The notes: a model not told the origin generated them from the sequence alone. DNA of 64,000 bases from Paramacrobiotus metropolitanus (GCF_019649055.1 NW_026570222.1:3410001-3474000), one strand, 5' to 3'. Shown: positions 48,095-61,824, counted from the first letter of the stretch. A program made the numbers and translations.

Positions 48095-51000
48095 ATGGAT
48101 CTTACAACCAGATTGACATTTGGATTATACAGATTTATTTGGGCATTAATTGCTTTTTGTATCTCATCCACTGGCGCACATGAGGTACACTGTACATGTA
48201 TATGTGAAATACTGATCTATATGTGTAATACTGATCGCTGATTGCAGCAATCTTTACAGTTTTTGTTACAATTAGATGATCCTGACGTTTACGGAATTTA
48301 TTTATATGTAACGCACTGAATAGTGTATAATTTTTAAAAGGCTCATATGCTTGTACATGTTGCTTGCTATGATAAAATATTACATGTACTGTATTAAAAG
48401 CGATTTCATTAAAATTTTAGATTCGAAAGCGGCAATCGCAGCCGGTTGTTTGTGGGCAACCCCTTTACACTGGTGCCGTTGTGGAAACCGCGCAACCTGG
48501 AACATTCATACTAAGGGCATCGGCCACAGACACAGCTGGAATACCTTTAACATGGTCGATACCGGATACCTCATTAAGATCGTTTCAGATCAATCCTACC
48601 ACTGGTGACATCACTACAGCGTTGCAGCTGTCCCGGAGATTTACCCGATCAGCACTAGAGTTCCGAATTCGGGCTTCAGAAACGGGCACACCGGCAAATG
48701 TAAGCGATGCTACGAGTGTTAAATTCTTTCTGAAAAATATCATTAATTTTGTCATTACTACAAAATGTGAAATCATCAGGTGAGTGTTTTCAAAATTGTA
48801 TACTAATGTATAGTACTGCGAGGCTGCCGTGCGCTTAAACATCCTCCCGGTGACCGGGCCCGGAACGTCCGCATCCGGCATATTTTCCCAAACTTCGTAT
48901 ACCTTTACGGCATCAACGTGTGCCGTGGGCGCCACTGTGGGAACAATAACGCCGGCCACGACAACGACCGGTGTGACGTACACGTACACCATACCAAGTG
49001 GAAACAGTTATTTTTCGGTCAATCCAACTAGCGGATTAATCACGCTTATTGCCATTCCTCCCACGGGGACGCAGACCTTCTCCGTCACAGCAACCGGCTC
49101 CACTGGTACCACCGGTACAGTCCCCGTAACGGTGTCCACCACCTGCTCCGGGACGGGAACCACCGGGCTGACCTTCTCCCAACCGTCGTACACCTTTACG
49201 CAGACAACATGCATACCGGGTTCCATAATCGGAGCCGTCAGCGCCTTTTCGACAACGGGCGGCACGGTGACCTATACGCTACCAACCGGTAACGGTCTGT
49301 TTACTATCAATCCAACCACAGGACAGATCACATCGCTGTCCACGACCAGTCTAGGAACACAAACGCTGACCGTACAAGCCATCTCCAGCACCGGTCAGAC
49401 CGCCACGGCTATGGTGCTGATCTCGTCAGTCTGCAGTGGAACCGGCATCGGAACGGGAGCACCAGTTTTTACGCAACCGTTCTATTCGTTTACAGCGGCT
49501 ACTTGTACTGTCGGTGGTACAGTGGGGCAAATTCAAGCCATATCTTCGTTTCCGGTAACATATCTAGTATTTCCCACAAACCCCTATTATTCCGTCAATC
49601 CCACTACCGGAGTGATTACAATCATCGCGGTGCCACCTGCGGGAATCGCCCAAACACTCACGGTGTGGATCCTTGTGACATGCTGCATGCTGTCATTTTT
49701 TATCGAAATTAAAACTTTCTTTCCAGGTGCAAGCAATTTCAACCAGCGGCATCCCAGCTACCGCAACAATATCTATCACCGGTTGCACTAGTACGGGCAT
49801 CATCAGTGGAACTGCTCCGGTCTTCCAGCAGGCTGTATATTCTTTCACCGCCACAGTATGCACAGCGGGGTAAATTTAATTTCTTATTTCCAAAAAAATC
49901 GTTTCTTAATCTTTAAGTTGACAAAATAATACTAGGTACCCAATCGGTCAAGTCGTCGCCACTTCCGCCACCGGACTGGTTACGTACACCGGAACAAGCC
50001 CATACTTCAGCGTGAATCCCACAACTGGGCAAATTACGGCCATAACCACTCCCCCTTCCGGTGTGCAGACTATACAGGTAACTGCCGTGTCCAGCAGCGG
50101 TCAGAGTGCCAGCACACTGGTTACCATCAACACGCTGTGCACCGGAACCGGCATCGGCACCGGTATATTCCCGGGCATCGGTCTGGGGATCGGTGGCACC
50201 GTGCCGACTTTCGTCCAGCCCTTTTATTCATTTACCGTCACCTCGTGTACATCGGGCACGGCGGTTGGATCAGTTACGGCCCAGTCGCCATACGGTATCC
50301 CGGTGTACTCCATTGATGCTGCCAATGGCGGGACCAATCCATACTTCGCCATAAGTCCACAGAGCGGAAGCATTTCGCTTATCGGCACACCGCCTTCGGG
50401 ATATTCCCAACAACTGACGGTCCGCGCGCAGGCCAGTGGCTATACAGCATCTGTCCCGGTCAACATTGCCATCACTTGTTCAGGCACCAGTACCGGAACT
50501 ATCGGCATTACCGGAAGCACGAGCGGGTTGTTTTCGCAGTCGTCCTACAGCTTCAGCGCCGGCGCATGCACACCCGGTGCACAAGTTGGTCAGGTGACAG
50601 CCAATGTTCCGGCTGGCACAACTGTAACGTATACAATCAACAGCGGCAATAACGGACAATACATCATCAATCCTTCTTCCGGTATTATAAATGCTGCGAC
50701 TCAATTGTCGCCTGGTGTGCCATCGACATTGACTGTATCCGCTATATCAACATCCGGTCAGTCCGGAACTGCTAATGTTATTATCAGTCCGACGTGCAAT
50801 GGTCAGCAATTGGTGATTACTGGCTCAGGTAATAGCTACGTGATGAGCGTACGTATTGGAAAAATAAGTCACGTCATTGTAGTATCGTTAGATTCAAATC
50901 ATCAATTACCTTACCTGCCTAGAGTAGCTGTTTGCCGTATACGGCCGTATACCATCGCGGATTGAATTAAGGGCAGATGTACTCGTACAAAAAATTTACA

Positions 51001-51999
51001 AAAAATTTACAAATTTACAAAATTTTTTGCTTGTGCAGATATATTTTGCTTTTGCATTTTCTGTTGATTATTACGACCCCAGAAATTACAAGGTAATAAC
51101 TAATAACTATAGCGAACAATGCTGATAAACTGATAAAACATTACGTAGTTAAACTACAAAACTAAATGCCTTAAAGGAGACAATTTTAATTTTGAATGAG
51201 ATAAATCATAAATGACAATTGTTAACAGGTGGTGCACCAACATTTTCTCAATCATCGTACAGTTTCCCACTTTCCACGTGCACTGCTGGGTCTGTTATCG
51301 GTTCAGTCGCAGCAAATGTGCCGGGCGGTGGCCAAGTTTCCTATACTCTGACCGGCTCGCAGTACTTTGGCATCAATCCTGGGACCGGCCAAGTTGGCCT
51401 AATTTCCGTACCGCCCACGGGAACGTATCCCTTGACAATTAACGCACTGAGCACCAGTGGCCAGACCGCGACGACCACCGCCACGGTCACCGCCAGTTGT
51501 TCGGGTGCGCCCATATTGACGTCGAATACCGGCGTCAATACAATTTCCAGCCCCGGTGTTAATACAATTTCGAACACGGGAGTGATCGGAACAAATACCG
51601 TCAACGCTAATCCCCTCAATAACGCGGTGGCCATTGGTGGAGGACCAGTGTTCAATCAGTCTAGTTATCAGTGTTCCGCCTCCTGTTCGACGGATTCGGC
51701 CCGCGTTTGCGTTGTCCGGGTACGTCAACTTGGAGCGCTAGAAAGAGTTAATTGCATCACTGCTGCAGACCGTGCACAAATATAATTTTACTCACTTTTA
51801 GGCGACAAATTCACGACAGGATTCGATGGACTACGGATTAAGTACGAGCAACCAGTTTTATATTGATTCCAGTTCGGGAGAAATCCGTACCATTACTGCA
51901 GTTCGAGGCGGTGGAACGTTTTCTCTTGCGGCCACCGCTACCGATCCTTTCGGTAACCGAGGAACCGCGCCGGTCACTATCACTATTGTCGGCTGTTAA
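48095..51999 (+). CDS. Secreted protein of tandem cadherin-like repeats
   Basis: Exons 48095-48184, 48421-48699, 48823-49662, 49727-49869, 49936-50828, 51229-51719 and 51802-51999 join in phase to give 977 residues. Exon 1 is a signal peptide (ALIAFCISSTGAH). A first cadherin-like domain includes SATDTAGIPLTWSIPD, FQINPTTGDIT and IRASETGTPA. Then come seven full repeats of about 90-100 residues and a broken eighth. Each runs FxQxxYxFTxxxCxxGxxVG, then a YTI/YSV strand, FxINPTTGxITxIxxPPxG, an LTVxAxSxxGQTAT strand and a CSGTG linker. The last exon ends ATATDPFGNRGTAPV. The spacing follows cadherin beta strands, but the calcium motifs (DRE, DxNDN) are absent and two Cys per repeat are added. 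There is no transmembrane segment, so it is probably extracellular matrix or cuticle. It is Thr/Ser/Gly-rich and likely O-glycosylated. Confidence 0.85.
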
Positions 52000-52445
52000 T
52001 TGTTAGTATAACAATGTTGTTGTCTGTGTTAAATACAATTAGGCCACGAAAACTATCTACCCATAGTTTACAAATTTTGTTAAACAATTGCCACTTTCCT
52101 GCGTTTTGTAAGAGGCCAAGAGCGTATTTTTGTGAAATTGTATACCGTCGCTTTGTGTGCACTGTGCAGTGCATTCTCTGCACACGTACGAGTAATTTTG
52201 TACTTCCACACGAGAATGTTGGAAAAACTATAACAAAGAAGTCGTGAGTGACCGACCATAAAACTGGCGCCCCTGACACGATAATTATGGTGTTCGTAAA
52301 CCGTGTTAACCTGAATTATCAATTTCTGAAACCTGAAACACGTGCGAAATGTCGCTGCCGCTATACAGATGTCATGGGAAGACCGGGAACATGAGGCAAT
52401 CAGCCACGTCATGTCGACATCAATCTTCGTAATTTTATGTACATA
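52000..52445. other. Convergent 3' region
   Basis: This lies between the stop of the cadherin-like gene and the stop of the next minus-strand gene. No gene was recognised. Confidence 0.35.
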
Positions 52446-54702
52446 TTACACGTTGTCTTGTAATTCGGGATAGAAAGGCGATAATTTTCTCCACGAGCTC
52501 CCATCATTCAGAATAGGATTCCTGTCCTTTTCTGGAACGAATGGATGAGGTGGGTCGGCGGAAAATGGCACAAAAGATGTCCCAGCTGTAGTTCGGTAAT
52601 CCAGACCGTGTTTGGCTTCGACAATGCTGGTTGCCTGCATGTTCTACAGTAATAAGCGCTCGTTCATTGAGGCGTTATCGCAAAACACTTTGCAAACTAA
52701 AGCGGCGGTCTGCTGCTTCCGTGTAACCAAAATTCGTACGAGTATAAAAAAGACCTTGTGAATTCTGCTTTGATCCGGCAGCGGCAACTGCTTGTAGGAC
52801 TGCTGGAAAACTGTTTCGTTTGTCATCATAGGAGCTACAATTAGATACTTACGTAAATCAACGAATTATGCTGATAATTTTTAACGAATAATCAATTAGT
52901 TGTTCTGGCCGGCTCCAACTATATTGATCCATTTTCCGAATTAACAATGGTAAGGGAGGAATGCTTATTAGTTACCTCCGAAAGGAATCGCGTCTACAAT
53001 ACGGCTTGGAGGAGGGCGAATCGCCTGTGTGCGGTCCACGCTGTGCGGGACCATGGATTCGCGGTGCTCCGTAGTGACCACGGCTGGGTCATTTTCCAGC
53101 CCTGGAGGAAGCGCGCTAACGAATGAACCAAAATTTCGTTTTGGTCGCCGATAGTGTTCATGACTCCACTGCAAAATCGCACATCACTATCAGCTGTTTA
53201 ATTCCCAGGGTAATTTGAAATTAAGATTGTGATTTCAGTTGTGATTTCAGTGTGAGTATGAACATATGTATGTTTGCAACAGCAACTGCAATAATTATTT
53301 TACCCTGGGAAAACTGTCGATGGTCATTGACTGTTGGTGCAAATGTTTCGGCAAGAATTTTTCTTCAATCTTCAAATCCTGTCCAACAATATCGCCATAT
53401 TTATGTTTATAGTCCATTTTGCCGTTTTTATCCATCATTTGCACATTTCCAGGATAACAAACGTGTTCCGCATGGCTGGTTACAGTGTGATCTGTCAGAC
53501 GCTCGTCCATGTGATACAGCTCGGCCAAATCACGATGCTGCTGCTTCACTGGATCGCTTTTGGCCAACAGCATTTGACTAAGGGAAAATGGACGATGGTC
53601 AGCTCGGGACCGAGTATTTCCGGTAGACTCGTTAGTTAGTGGAAGCAAAGCGGACTTCGGCTGCAAAAATCCGTTCTCCTTGTACACAGAAGTTGGACAG
53701 CGATGTACAGTAATTCAGACAAAACTGTTCCATCTGTGTAATTCAGTACGTACTGTGAAGTTTGGTACTGCCGCAGCTCCTTTAGCATCTGAATAATCTT
53801 GGGCACTATAAACGGGGTACGTATCGGTAACCGTGGTCGTAGCATTGAATTTTGATTTCGGTTGCTCTTTGAAGACATTTTCAATGCCGCCTGCAATAAC
53901 TATGATTAAAATTCTAGGCACCACATAAAACAAAACATCAAACAGTAATAACAAAGTTTAAATGAACCAGAGTAAAATGCACCGTACAATTAAACTTATT
54001 ACACAACGACCATAAAGCAGTTAACAATATGGTTAAGACCGTTAAGCGTATGTTTATAGTTAGGCGGAGAGTCTACCCAAAGCTTCTAATAATTAGTAAC
54101 TACTACAAGTAACTACCTAGTACAGTAAGTAATTAAATCGCGGAATTACATCGCGGAAGATTTATAAATCGGGTCTTTCCTGCACTGACATGAGTATAAT
54201 TAGGAAATTCCATGACGTTTTTCGCTGTTAGCTTTTCCACTGGTCTGTCAGCGAGAGAAAAGCTTTTTATTTGTTCGAGCATGGCGATTTTATCTACCGG
54301 CTTTCGCGGATGAATTTCCAATGCCGGAAAAGCCTGGGTGGATGTTGTTTCAAAATCTACAAGGCGAGTGTCTTCGTGGAAGACTTTTGGGTTCGATTCT
54401 ACGCTCTTGGAATGCGAGACAGTGTTTCTGTCACGGACGGAAGGCGCTTGATCTACAAAGGCTGTTCGACTTTCTGTAGTGCTGGCTGGGCCGTTCGGCT
54501 CTCTGATTATAACCTCGGCTGCCTTCCGCAGCCCGTTTAGTCCCGTTGATTCTAATTCATTTTCCTGGTATAAACGGAAATCCTTTTTATATCCAGATTT
54601 CCAGTGTTTGAAAGAATCAGAGCCAAAATAATTCAGATCTCGAAGATTTTGTATCGTTGATTGGTGGGGAGAAACACTGAGTGTGGTGTTCATCGCAGGC
54701 AT
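52446..54702 (-). CDS. Predicted cytoskeletal/ciliary-type protein, six exons
   Basis: Minus-strand exons 54150-54702, 53754-53890, 53304-53660, 52976-53168, 52755-52834 and 52446-52634 join in phase (1,0,0,1,0) to give 502 residues. There is no signal peptide, membrane span or catalytic motif. The sequence is polar, with many short aromatic/proline motifs (YFGSDSFKHWKSGYKKD, HEHYRRPKRNFGSF, QQSYKQLPLPDQSR, AKHGLDYRTTAGTSFVPF). This style is seen in axonemal microtubule inner proteins and sperm-tail proteins such as SPMIP, TEX and SAXO families. That is a resemblance, not a homology call. The last exon has two possible AG acceptors nine bases apart. The start is the ATG at 54702. Confidence 0.65.
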
Positions 54703-56172
54703 GGATTCGGTTACTTCTGTTAATTTTGAGCGAGAAGGTCACCTACAAAAATATTAGCTACAGTATAAAGATTGGGTGAATACTTATTGATGTTTACGCA
54801 TAAAAATCGAAATCCTGAGCGTTTTAGATTTAATGATATTCCAACCAATCATATCTTCTATAGAATGTTTATTTCAGATCAAACACCGCGCTTACTTTGT
54901 GCAAGTTTACCTTTTCTTAGATAGAGGTGCTATGTCTTTTAGCACTTCAGCTTCGTACAAGAGTTGCCGGACAGTTCCCATCGTTACACAATTGTGCACA
55001 GGCATAGTTGGTATGTGTTGTACTAACTGGATACTGCAACTTTTTCGTATGGAACTCACAAGGCTAGTTCCTTAATGTTTAATTAGCGCTTCCGGTGACA
55101 CCAAAAGCGCAGAACCTGCCTAGCAATCTGATGAACTGAAGAATGACCTCAACGACGTATCAACAACCGCATACGTTTCTATCTAAATCGTTTAGTTTAG
55201 AGTGAGAATGAAAGGACAAGCTGGGCGCAAGTTATAATAATAAGTATATTTTAAGATGACATCGTTATGCGGCTTACAAGTACTTATAAGCCGCATAACT
55301 GTACGCCACATAACTGTATTACTATTACAGTTACTTTGAGCAACTGCTCCACTTAACCATAGCCATACATTTAACCATACTATATGGTTAAGTGCGAGCG
55401 TATGGTAAGTGTGAATACCATACAAACGCGTCGTATGGTGATGGACTTTCAAAGGCTCTCCTTAACACCTGCCCAATTTAACTTCCCCAGATATACACTT
55501 TTTGAATAGAGAAAACATTTTTGAATGTAAATGTAATTTTTTGGAAAGAGTTCGTTTCACGCAGTGCGAGAAAACAAATTAAATCTGAAGGGACCCAGAG
55601 TCAACTATGCGCCTTCGCTGAGTACTTTGTACACTGCTACCTCGATGGCGGTCGTCCAACTACACGATAAGGTATGGTTAAGGTATGGTTATGGTGTTTT
55701 CTGCTCAAAGCCTCTAGTAACTACATATAAGCCATATAACTGCATTACTGTACGCGTAGCCTGCAAAGCAGAACAGAGTACTGACCGTAACATAATCCTG
55801 CAAACCGCAGACTGGATTTTTTACAGCAAGCAGTTGAAAAATTTTAAAGTGCAACTGCAAAGGAAAAAGAACGTGCACATACAAAATTCTACGAATGCAA
55901 AGCACGAAGATTAAAATCGCAAGCTCAATTCTACAGTAGTGTGTAAAAAGTAAAACCACATATCAAAAAGCAATGTAAAGAGGTAAAAAACGAAAATTCG
56001 AAGATTAAACACTTTACCACAAAGTAAACGGCATACAACCCGTCACCAAACGGCTGATGTATGCCGATACAAAAACAGCGGTACGGTTATGACTTCGGAG
56101 ATCTGGCATACAGCATTTCGTCCCAATAGAGAACCAAGACGGATCGTAACAGACTTGGAGGTACAGCACAGC
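54703..56172. other. Spacer with foldback and AACCATAC-rich repeats
   Basis: No gene is supported. At 55269-55294 a perfect short hairpin occurs (GCGGCTTA..TAAGCCGC). From 55365 to 55445 and again at 55665-55695, CCATACTTAACC/GGTATGGTTAAGG words recur in opposite orientations. They suggest a decayed inverted repeat of roughly 500 bp. Confidence 0.4.
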
Positions 56173-58002
56173 TCACACCGGACCTTTATCGCTCTCGTTT
56201 CCCATGTCAAGTTTTGCTCTTTTAGCAGGCATTTCATCAATCTCGCCGGAAGTTCGCCTTTGATTCCATCCACTGGATCCTAAAGCAACAGTCTGTCATC
56301 TGACACGAGCCGGCACTCAGTTTTAATGTCTCCAGCACGTATTACTGGTGTTTAACGAATTGTGATGACTTGACTAGCCTAGCATATTCGAAGCTCTTCA
56401 ACGGATAAGGATATGTAAGAGAGCCCGTTTAAGGGTTTCTGCTCGAAAATAAATCAAATCAAATCAATATAAGATAGCGAAAATCCCATTCCGAAATAAA
56501 TCACATAACCAATTTGCAATGGTCAGTACGAATCCCGAACCGCCAGCCAGCTCATGAACTGACCACCGCTAACTTGTAAGTTATTTTTAAATTCTCTTAC
56601 ACATTAGCACTATCTTCTGCATCGACGGTTCTGTTAGTTTTCTTACCGTGGGATGTTAGGGACTGAATTTCCGGCGCGTCCGCATCAGAAGACATTACTG
56701 GAAAAATGTCAAGCGATTCTGTCTGTACAGGCTGGGCAATGCCATTGGCTTCGGCTAAATATAAAAAAATCAAACTCATTCAATCTGAATTACAAGGTCT
56801 ACTACGCACTAAACTGAAGTTTTTGAAAACTGAAAACGTTTTCGTCTTAAAACGCTAACTAGCGATAATGCAAACTGCAAATACGAGTGCTCACAAAACG
56901 TAAACCAATGCTTAACAAAACGTAAACCAATGCTCCTTGCAATGAGCAACGAATTTACAGTATTTAGCATATTAATTTTTACTGCATAATCTGTTATGAC
57001 AGCACGTACAAATTTCACGTTAGGAGGACTAGAAGTATATATAACAGCAGCAAGGAGAACGGTGCAAAAAATTAAGTAATTATTGCAATAATAATTAAGA
57101 ATAATTTACTTACTCTGTATGCAACTTACAACAACTACGGCAAGGCATGTAAGTGATATAAATACAAAAAAGCTTAAATTTAAAAGGCAGTAAAGCACTT
57201 TTACAATCAACTCGGACCTAACTGCTTATAAGAGCCATCTATGCTTCTAAGCGAAAAAGTAGTCAATTTATAGTCAATTCGAAACCATTTCTTTTACTCA
57301 CAATGAACTAGTATAGTTTTTTTTAATTCATGGCTTTACCTTCGGATGTGAGTTCACTTGCAACGCCGATAGAACCTGGGAGATCCTTAAGAGTTTGAGA
57401 AGCTTCGCTCGCTCCTGGCTCTTCGCCATTACTCACAGGCTGACCGTCTGTAGCAAATGATACCGATCCAGCGTCATTCCGCAAAGTATGGTTATCCTTT
57501 GCTGCACTAGGCTGATCTAAAAACATAATTCATATTTTACCAGCGCACATTTAACGCCAAGTCACCAACCATGCACGTAGATCTGTAGGGCGCGAATCAT
57601 TTTGCACTAATGATTAATAAGGAACAAGGTTATAAGTTAAATATATTACTATTAAGCGATTATTATCATTACTAGAAAGTAGAAGATAATAAGTTATAAG
57701 TACAAGCCTCCGTAAAACAACAAAACCATGAAAACATCAATCGTAACTTGTAAGCCGTACCAACTATGGGAACCCATTTGTAAACGCGCAGCGTTGTATC
57801 CTTTATTGTCACCCATTTCTTCTCCCTGAAAACGTCACTGCATTTCTAAACAACGTTGATAACAAAAACCCTCGAGAAGCGAAATCACGCACCATTTTCG
57901 CACACGGTCAATGGCCATGCGAATTTTTTTCAGATCATCTTTGGCACGACTCCGTGTTTCCGCACGGAACGAGCGGGTAACAGACTTGGTAGGTGTGAAC
58001 AT
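56173..58002 (-). CDS. Bcl7: BCL7-family SWI/SNF (BAF) subunit
   Basis: Minus-strand exons 57893-58002, 57761-57825, 57340-57516, 56647-56754 and 56173-56279 join in phase to give 188 residues. Mammalian BCL7 proteins are about 200. The conserved N-terminus is unmistakable: SFRAETRSRAKDDLKKI, then MAIDRVRKWEKKWVTIKDTT and LRVYKWVPIVD. The central part is Ser/Glu-rich and unconserved, and the tail carries a basic AKRAKLD stretch. BCL7 is an accessory subunit of BAF chromatin remodelling complexes that contacts the nucleosome acidic patch through its N-terminal region, so nuclear location is expected. Without splicing at 56647 the fourth exon would stop at 56597. The in-phase fifth exon, with its AKRAKLD motif, makes the longer form more likely. 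Confidence 0.92.
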
Positions 58003-61000
58003 CTTTAAAGCCCGCGTAAAATATTATTCCATCCAGACAAAAACTATTTTCAGGAAGTGTTTTTATTCCGAAACAGCTATTGTAACTGTTAAAAAGTGCT
58101 GCATGCCTACGGAACCCGTGCTACGAGTGTGAATTTGACAAATGGGTATTCAAAAATTTACGACTGAACTTGATTCGCAGTTGCCAGTTCGCTACGGCTA
58201 GCCTGGCACTGTAACAGCCATCGCAGGCGGTTGAAGCCCCTGGCCAAAAAAGGGTACTAGTACTGTACTTTGCACTCAAACTTTACATTTTTGCTACATA
58301 TCTATATATTTTTGCTACATTTAGTATTATGTACTCCCATCGTTAAAGTTATAGGCGGCTGCTGGACTGATTGATGGTTGAGTGAGATTTCAGGATAAAT
58401 TTAAAATTAGTAATTAGCTAATTAGTAAGCGGTTTCTTAGCGCTGAATCCCATTCGCTGCTAAATCCCTTTCATTCCTTATTAACAGTTAATGAATTATT
58501 AAAGTTGACGCTGGGGTTCTACTTGTACAAGTAGAGGTACGTTTAATTTGCAAAAAAAGGTAGCGCCGGGCCTCTGTTGGGTAAATTCGTACTGAATGTA
58601 GCGATTTCGTGCATATTATTTTGTTATGTATTACTTCCATCAAGTAGTCAGGTTTGTAAATTATAATAGCATTTGAATTTGGAATAATCAGCAATTAATT
58701 AATTACAGCGGTAAATACTGTATATTCTGATCATATAAATATTATAACATTTCTACCGTACAATGTTACCTTCTAACAATGATCCTGTGGGTTGTGTATA
58801 GTAGACTGCGGCCGGTTCAGTTGGAAATCGGAATTCGTCGTGACCGTAAATTATGCAGTGTATCATATTTCAATGCCATGCAGTTTCGTACCTGTTTATG
58901 CTGACCTTGGGGCTGTCCAGATAAATTACCTCATTAAAAGGATAGTAACAAGCTATTTCAAATACTGTTGTGTTTAGACATCCAGTCATTCGATTGTTCA
59001 AAGCCGGCCGACACCGACTCCAGGACATCTTCAGAAGCCGTTCAAGCCGAATATATACATCGCCACTAAAACACACGTTAATGGAAATATTGCAAATCGT
59101 GAAATACAGGAAGCAAATAATTCAGACACTATTATAAATAAGCGCAAGGATTAGAAGAAGCGTATTTTAATTAGATGAAAATCAATTATATACTAGAAAC
59201 ACGAAACATGAACTTACAATTTACTGCTTCACAGAGACAACAAAAATTTTCAAGCTTAGAGTAGATCGAATCTTGTGGTCAGTGCAGCATCCACTTAAAT
59301 TCGGCTATATACGTACTCGTAAATGGCGATATTCTCTTTTCATGGCATGCTGCAAATTTTGCCCACCAGCTATGCTTGGTAATCCGATCCTTGAAAATTT
59401 CATGCTGCGTAGCAGATCTTTATCTTGTGCGGTAACCTTTCGCGTAAATAATAGTATTATTATAGGATGCAGTTAGCAAAAAAAGCCTAATCTAGCTTGT
59501 TTGTACACCAACAATTCAAGTTCAAATGTGAAATGAACACACGCGTAGAGCTATTTCGACACCGTTCTGAATCGATTCTAGTACGTTTAATGTTGCAGCT
59601 CAACAAACAACTGACTTATGGGCACATAAAAACTTTGCACTGTCTTTTTTGTAATCAATAAAGCTGTATATTAACATAACTTCGTTCGGGCAATTAAAAG
59701 TTTTAATTTTAATTATTAAAACTCTCCGATTGTCCAAACAATGCGAAAGGGCAGTGTTTTCTAGTACCATAAGCGGTCAAGTCCAGCTGCACTATAAATA
59801 AAGGTTGTACGTGCAATGCAAGTTCAAAATAAATTATAAGTAAAGTAGAAGTCAATAATATTCTGCATTTCCTGCATTTAAGACCCTTATTCATTAAGCT
59901 TTTAATTAATAATTTTCGCAAACGACAGCATGGATGCTTGCAGGAAAGTGATGAAAATGTCGCACCAATAGTACTGTAATGTCGAGCAGTTAGCACTAAT
60001 GTCACAGAAACAATTACTACGACGAGTAGTTTCTTTGCAGATGTGGATTACTCGTATATTACTGTACTTGTTCTACAATACGATTATACGAGTACATAAG
60101 CCCTTGCGCTACCAGCGTCGAGATGGATTGTGCTAATGGGTTATCTCTCGAACACTTCTGTGAATTTCGCAGTTACCGTGCGATCTGCACTCCTGCAGCC
60201 TCCCTGGGATGTAATTAGGCAAGAAGGTAAAATAGATTGCATTATAACGTGATTGTCTTCTTCTATACTAGGGAATTTGGTTGATTAAAATAGAATATCA
60301 CAGCTAATTTCTCCTCTTTGAAAGCATTGTTATCGTGCAGACCTTTCCTGTCCTTTATTGTATTTCCTTCACGCTTGTGCAGTGGACGGATCCGCTCAGA
60401 CGGCATTACCATAAATTTGACGGTTAATAAATGAAAACTCCCGCCGTAAGTAACCTTATTAAATCCATACCTCATCGTAATAATAGCAGTTATGGGCCAG
60501 GCAGATGGATTTGGACAAAACTCTCTTTACATAAGAGCTCAATGGCTCATACGCATGTCGTCAAGAATGCCGAATTATTATTATTGAGGACTTTTCAAGT
60601 AGGCTGCAGCTGCTGATAGAGAGTTGTCTATGACAGAATAACTGACCAAAAGCCGGCTTGTCTCTCAACCAAATAGCTAATATCGAAATGAAAAATCTTT
60701 TGGCGCAATACAAACGTATCATCAAATGAGATTAATAAATTTTTATTGTCGGCTAAGAACAGAGTCTACTGTCAAAATTTAAGCTCGGCTCAACAGGAGT
60801 TCGAACAAATTACCCACCCCTCGAGCGCGCCTCATCGTTTATATGTGGGTGGTGGACACGCGCTTGATGCTGCACTATCTGCCGATCTTTGACACGGTTG
60901 AAATTGTAGCGCGAAATCGGGTGTCTAATATCGGTGGTGCAGATTTTAAAATTAGATTTTTGCTAAATGCAATGAGCAAGCATTACGCTAATTGTTAAAT

Positions 61001-61143
61001 AGTGTAAAGATCAAAATTCCTTCCATTTTTCCTTTCTTCCATTCGATCAAACGCATAAAACCGTAATATGAGCGTATATTCAAGCTTACGTTATGTGCAG
61101 GTACACTGTACACAAACCATATTGACAGTACAACCATGGCATA
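58003..61143. other. Long spacer between BCL7 and hedgehog, left part
   Basis: About 3.1 kb without a recognisable gene. Small open frames look like chance. The sequence is AT-rich with scattered TACTCGTA/GTAC words (for example 59310 and 60050). Cis-regulatory elements of the flanking genes would be expected here, but none can be read directly. Confidence 0.35.
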
Positions 61144-61824
61144 GTAGAACCACGGTATAAAAGAGATAAATCTCTGGTAGCGAAAGACATTGTAGGAAAA
61201 TTCAGTACTTTTTTTGCCGTCACACCTCATTAACATTTCTTGAAAGACAAAAGAAATACAATGGGCGAAACGGCCATCAAGTTGAAAACGTGTGGCAGTG
61301 ATTTTCTGACGATCCATAAGGGCTACAAACTTTTTACAGACAGAAAGCCATAGCAAAATTTTACGCTGATTCTGAATCTGCAATTTGTTTTTTGAAATTC
61401 CAAAAAACATCTGAGTCGAGTAAAGTAGTAGAAATGTGGTTTGAATCGGGCATGTATACGTAGAGGCCAGGCAGGCAGAGCGCTAGCGACAGTCTGTCTG
61501 CGCCCAACAACCGCACTCACTCCGACTGCTGCTACGATTTATATAAGGCTCACTCATATTCATAATTCGAGTTATGCAAAAATCATAATTTTGTATCAAA
61601 CCGATAACGAGCATGGAGAGCATAAAAAACTAACAAGAGAATGTGCAATCCGTTTTAAAAAATTCCAAACGGTTGAGGCTGTAGGCCGTGCCACACGTTT
61701 ACGCCCTTAATTACAACTTGATGCCTTTGACGAAAACATGCCGAAAAGTACTGAATTTTTGTACATGCTAAGTTCAGCATCATTCGCTACCAGAGATTTA
61801 TCTCTTTTATACCGTGGTAGAACT
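61144..61824. repeat. Decayed foldback with a 36-bp perfect inverted core
   Basis: ACCACGGTATAAAAGAGATA and the following 16 bases (61149-61184) recur exactly inverted at 61783-61818. Weaker matches continue inward, for example AACGTGTGGCA against TGCCACACGTT. The region between carries an open frame on the minus strand (60988-61410) with no family resemblance. It is probably an old inverted-repeat transposon about 680 bp long. Confidence 0.65.

Noticed and set aside
48700-48780. Extension of the second cadherin-like exon to a GTGAGT donor at 48781
   Set aside because: It leaves the wrong phase and adds non-conserved residues. The GTAAGC donor after codon 48697-48699 keeps both phase and the cadherin strand.
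60988-61410. 140-codon minus-strand open frame
   Set aside because: It overlaps one arm of an inverted repeat and shows no recognisable domain or neighbouring in-phase exons.
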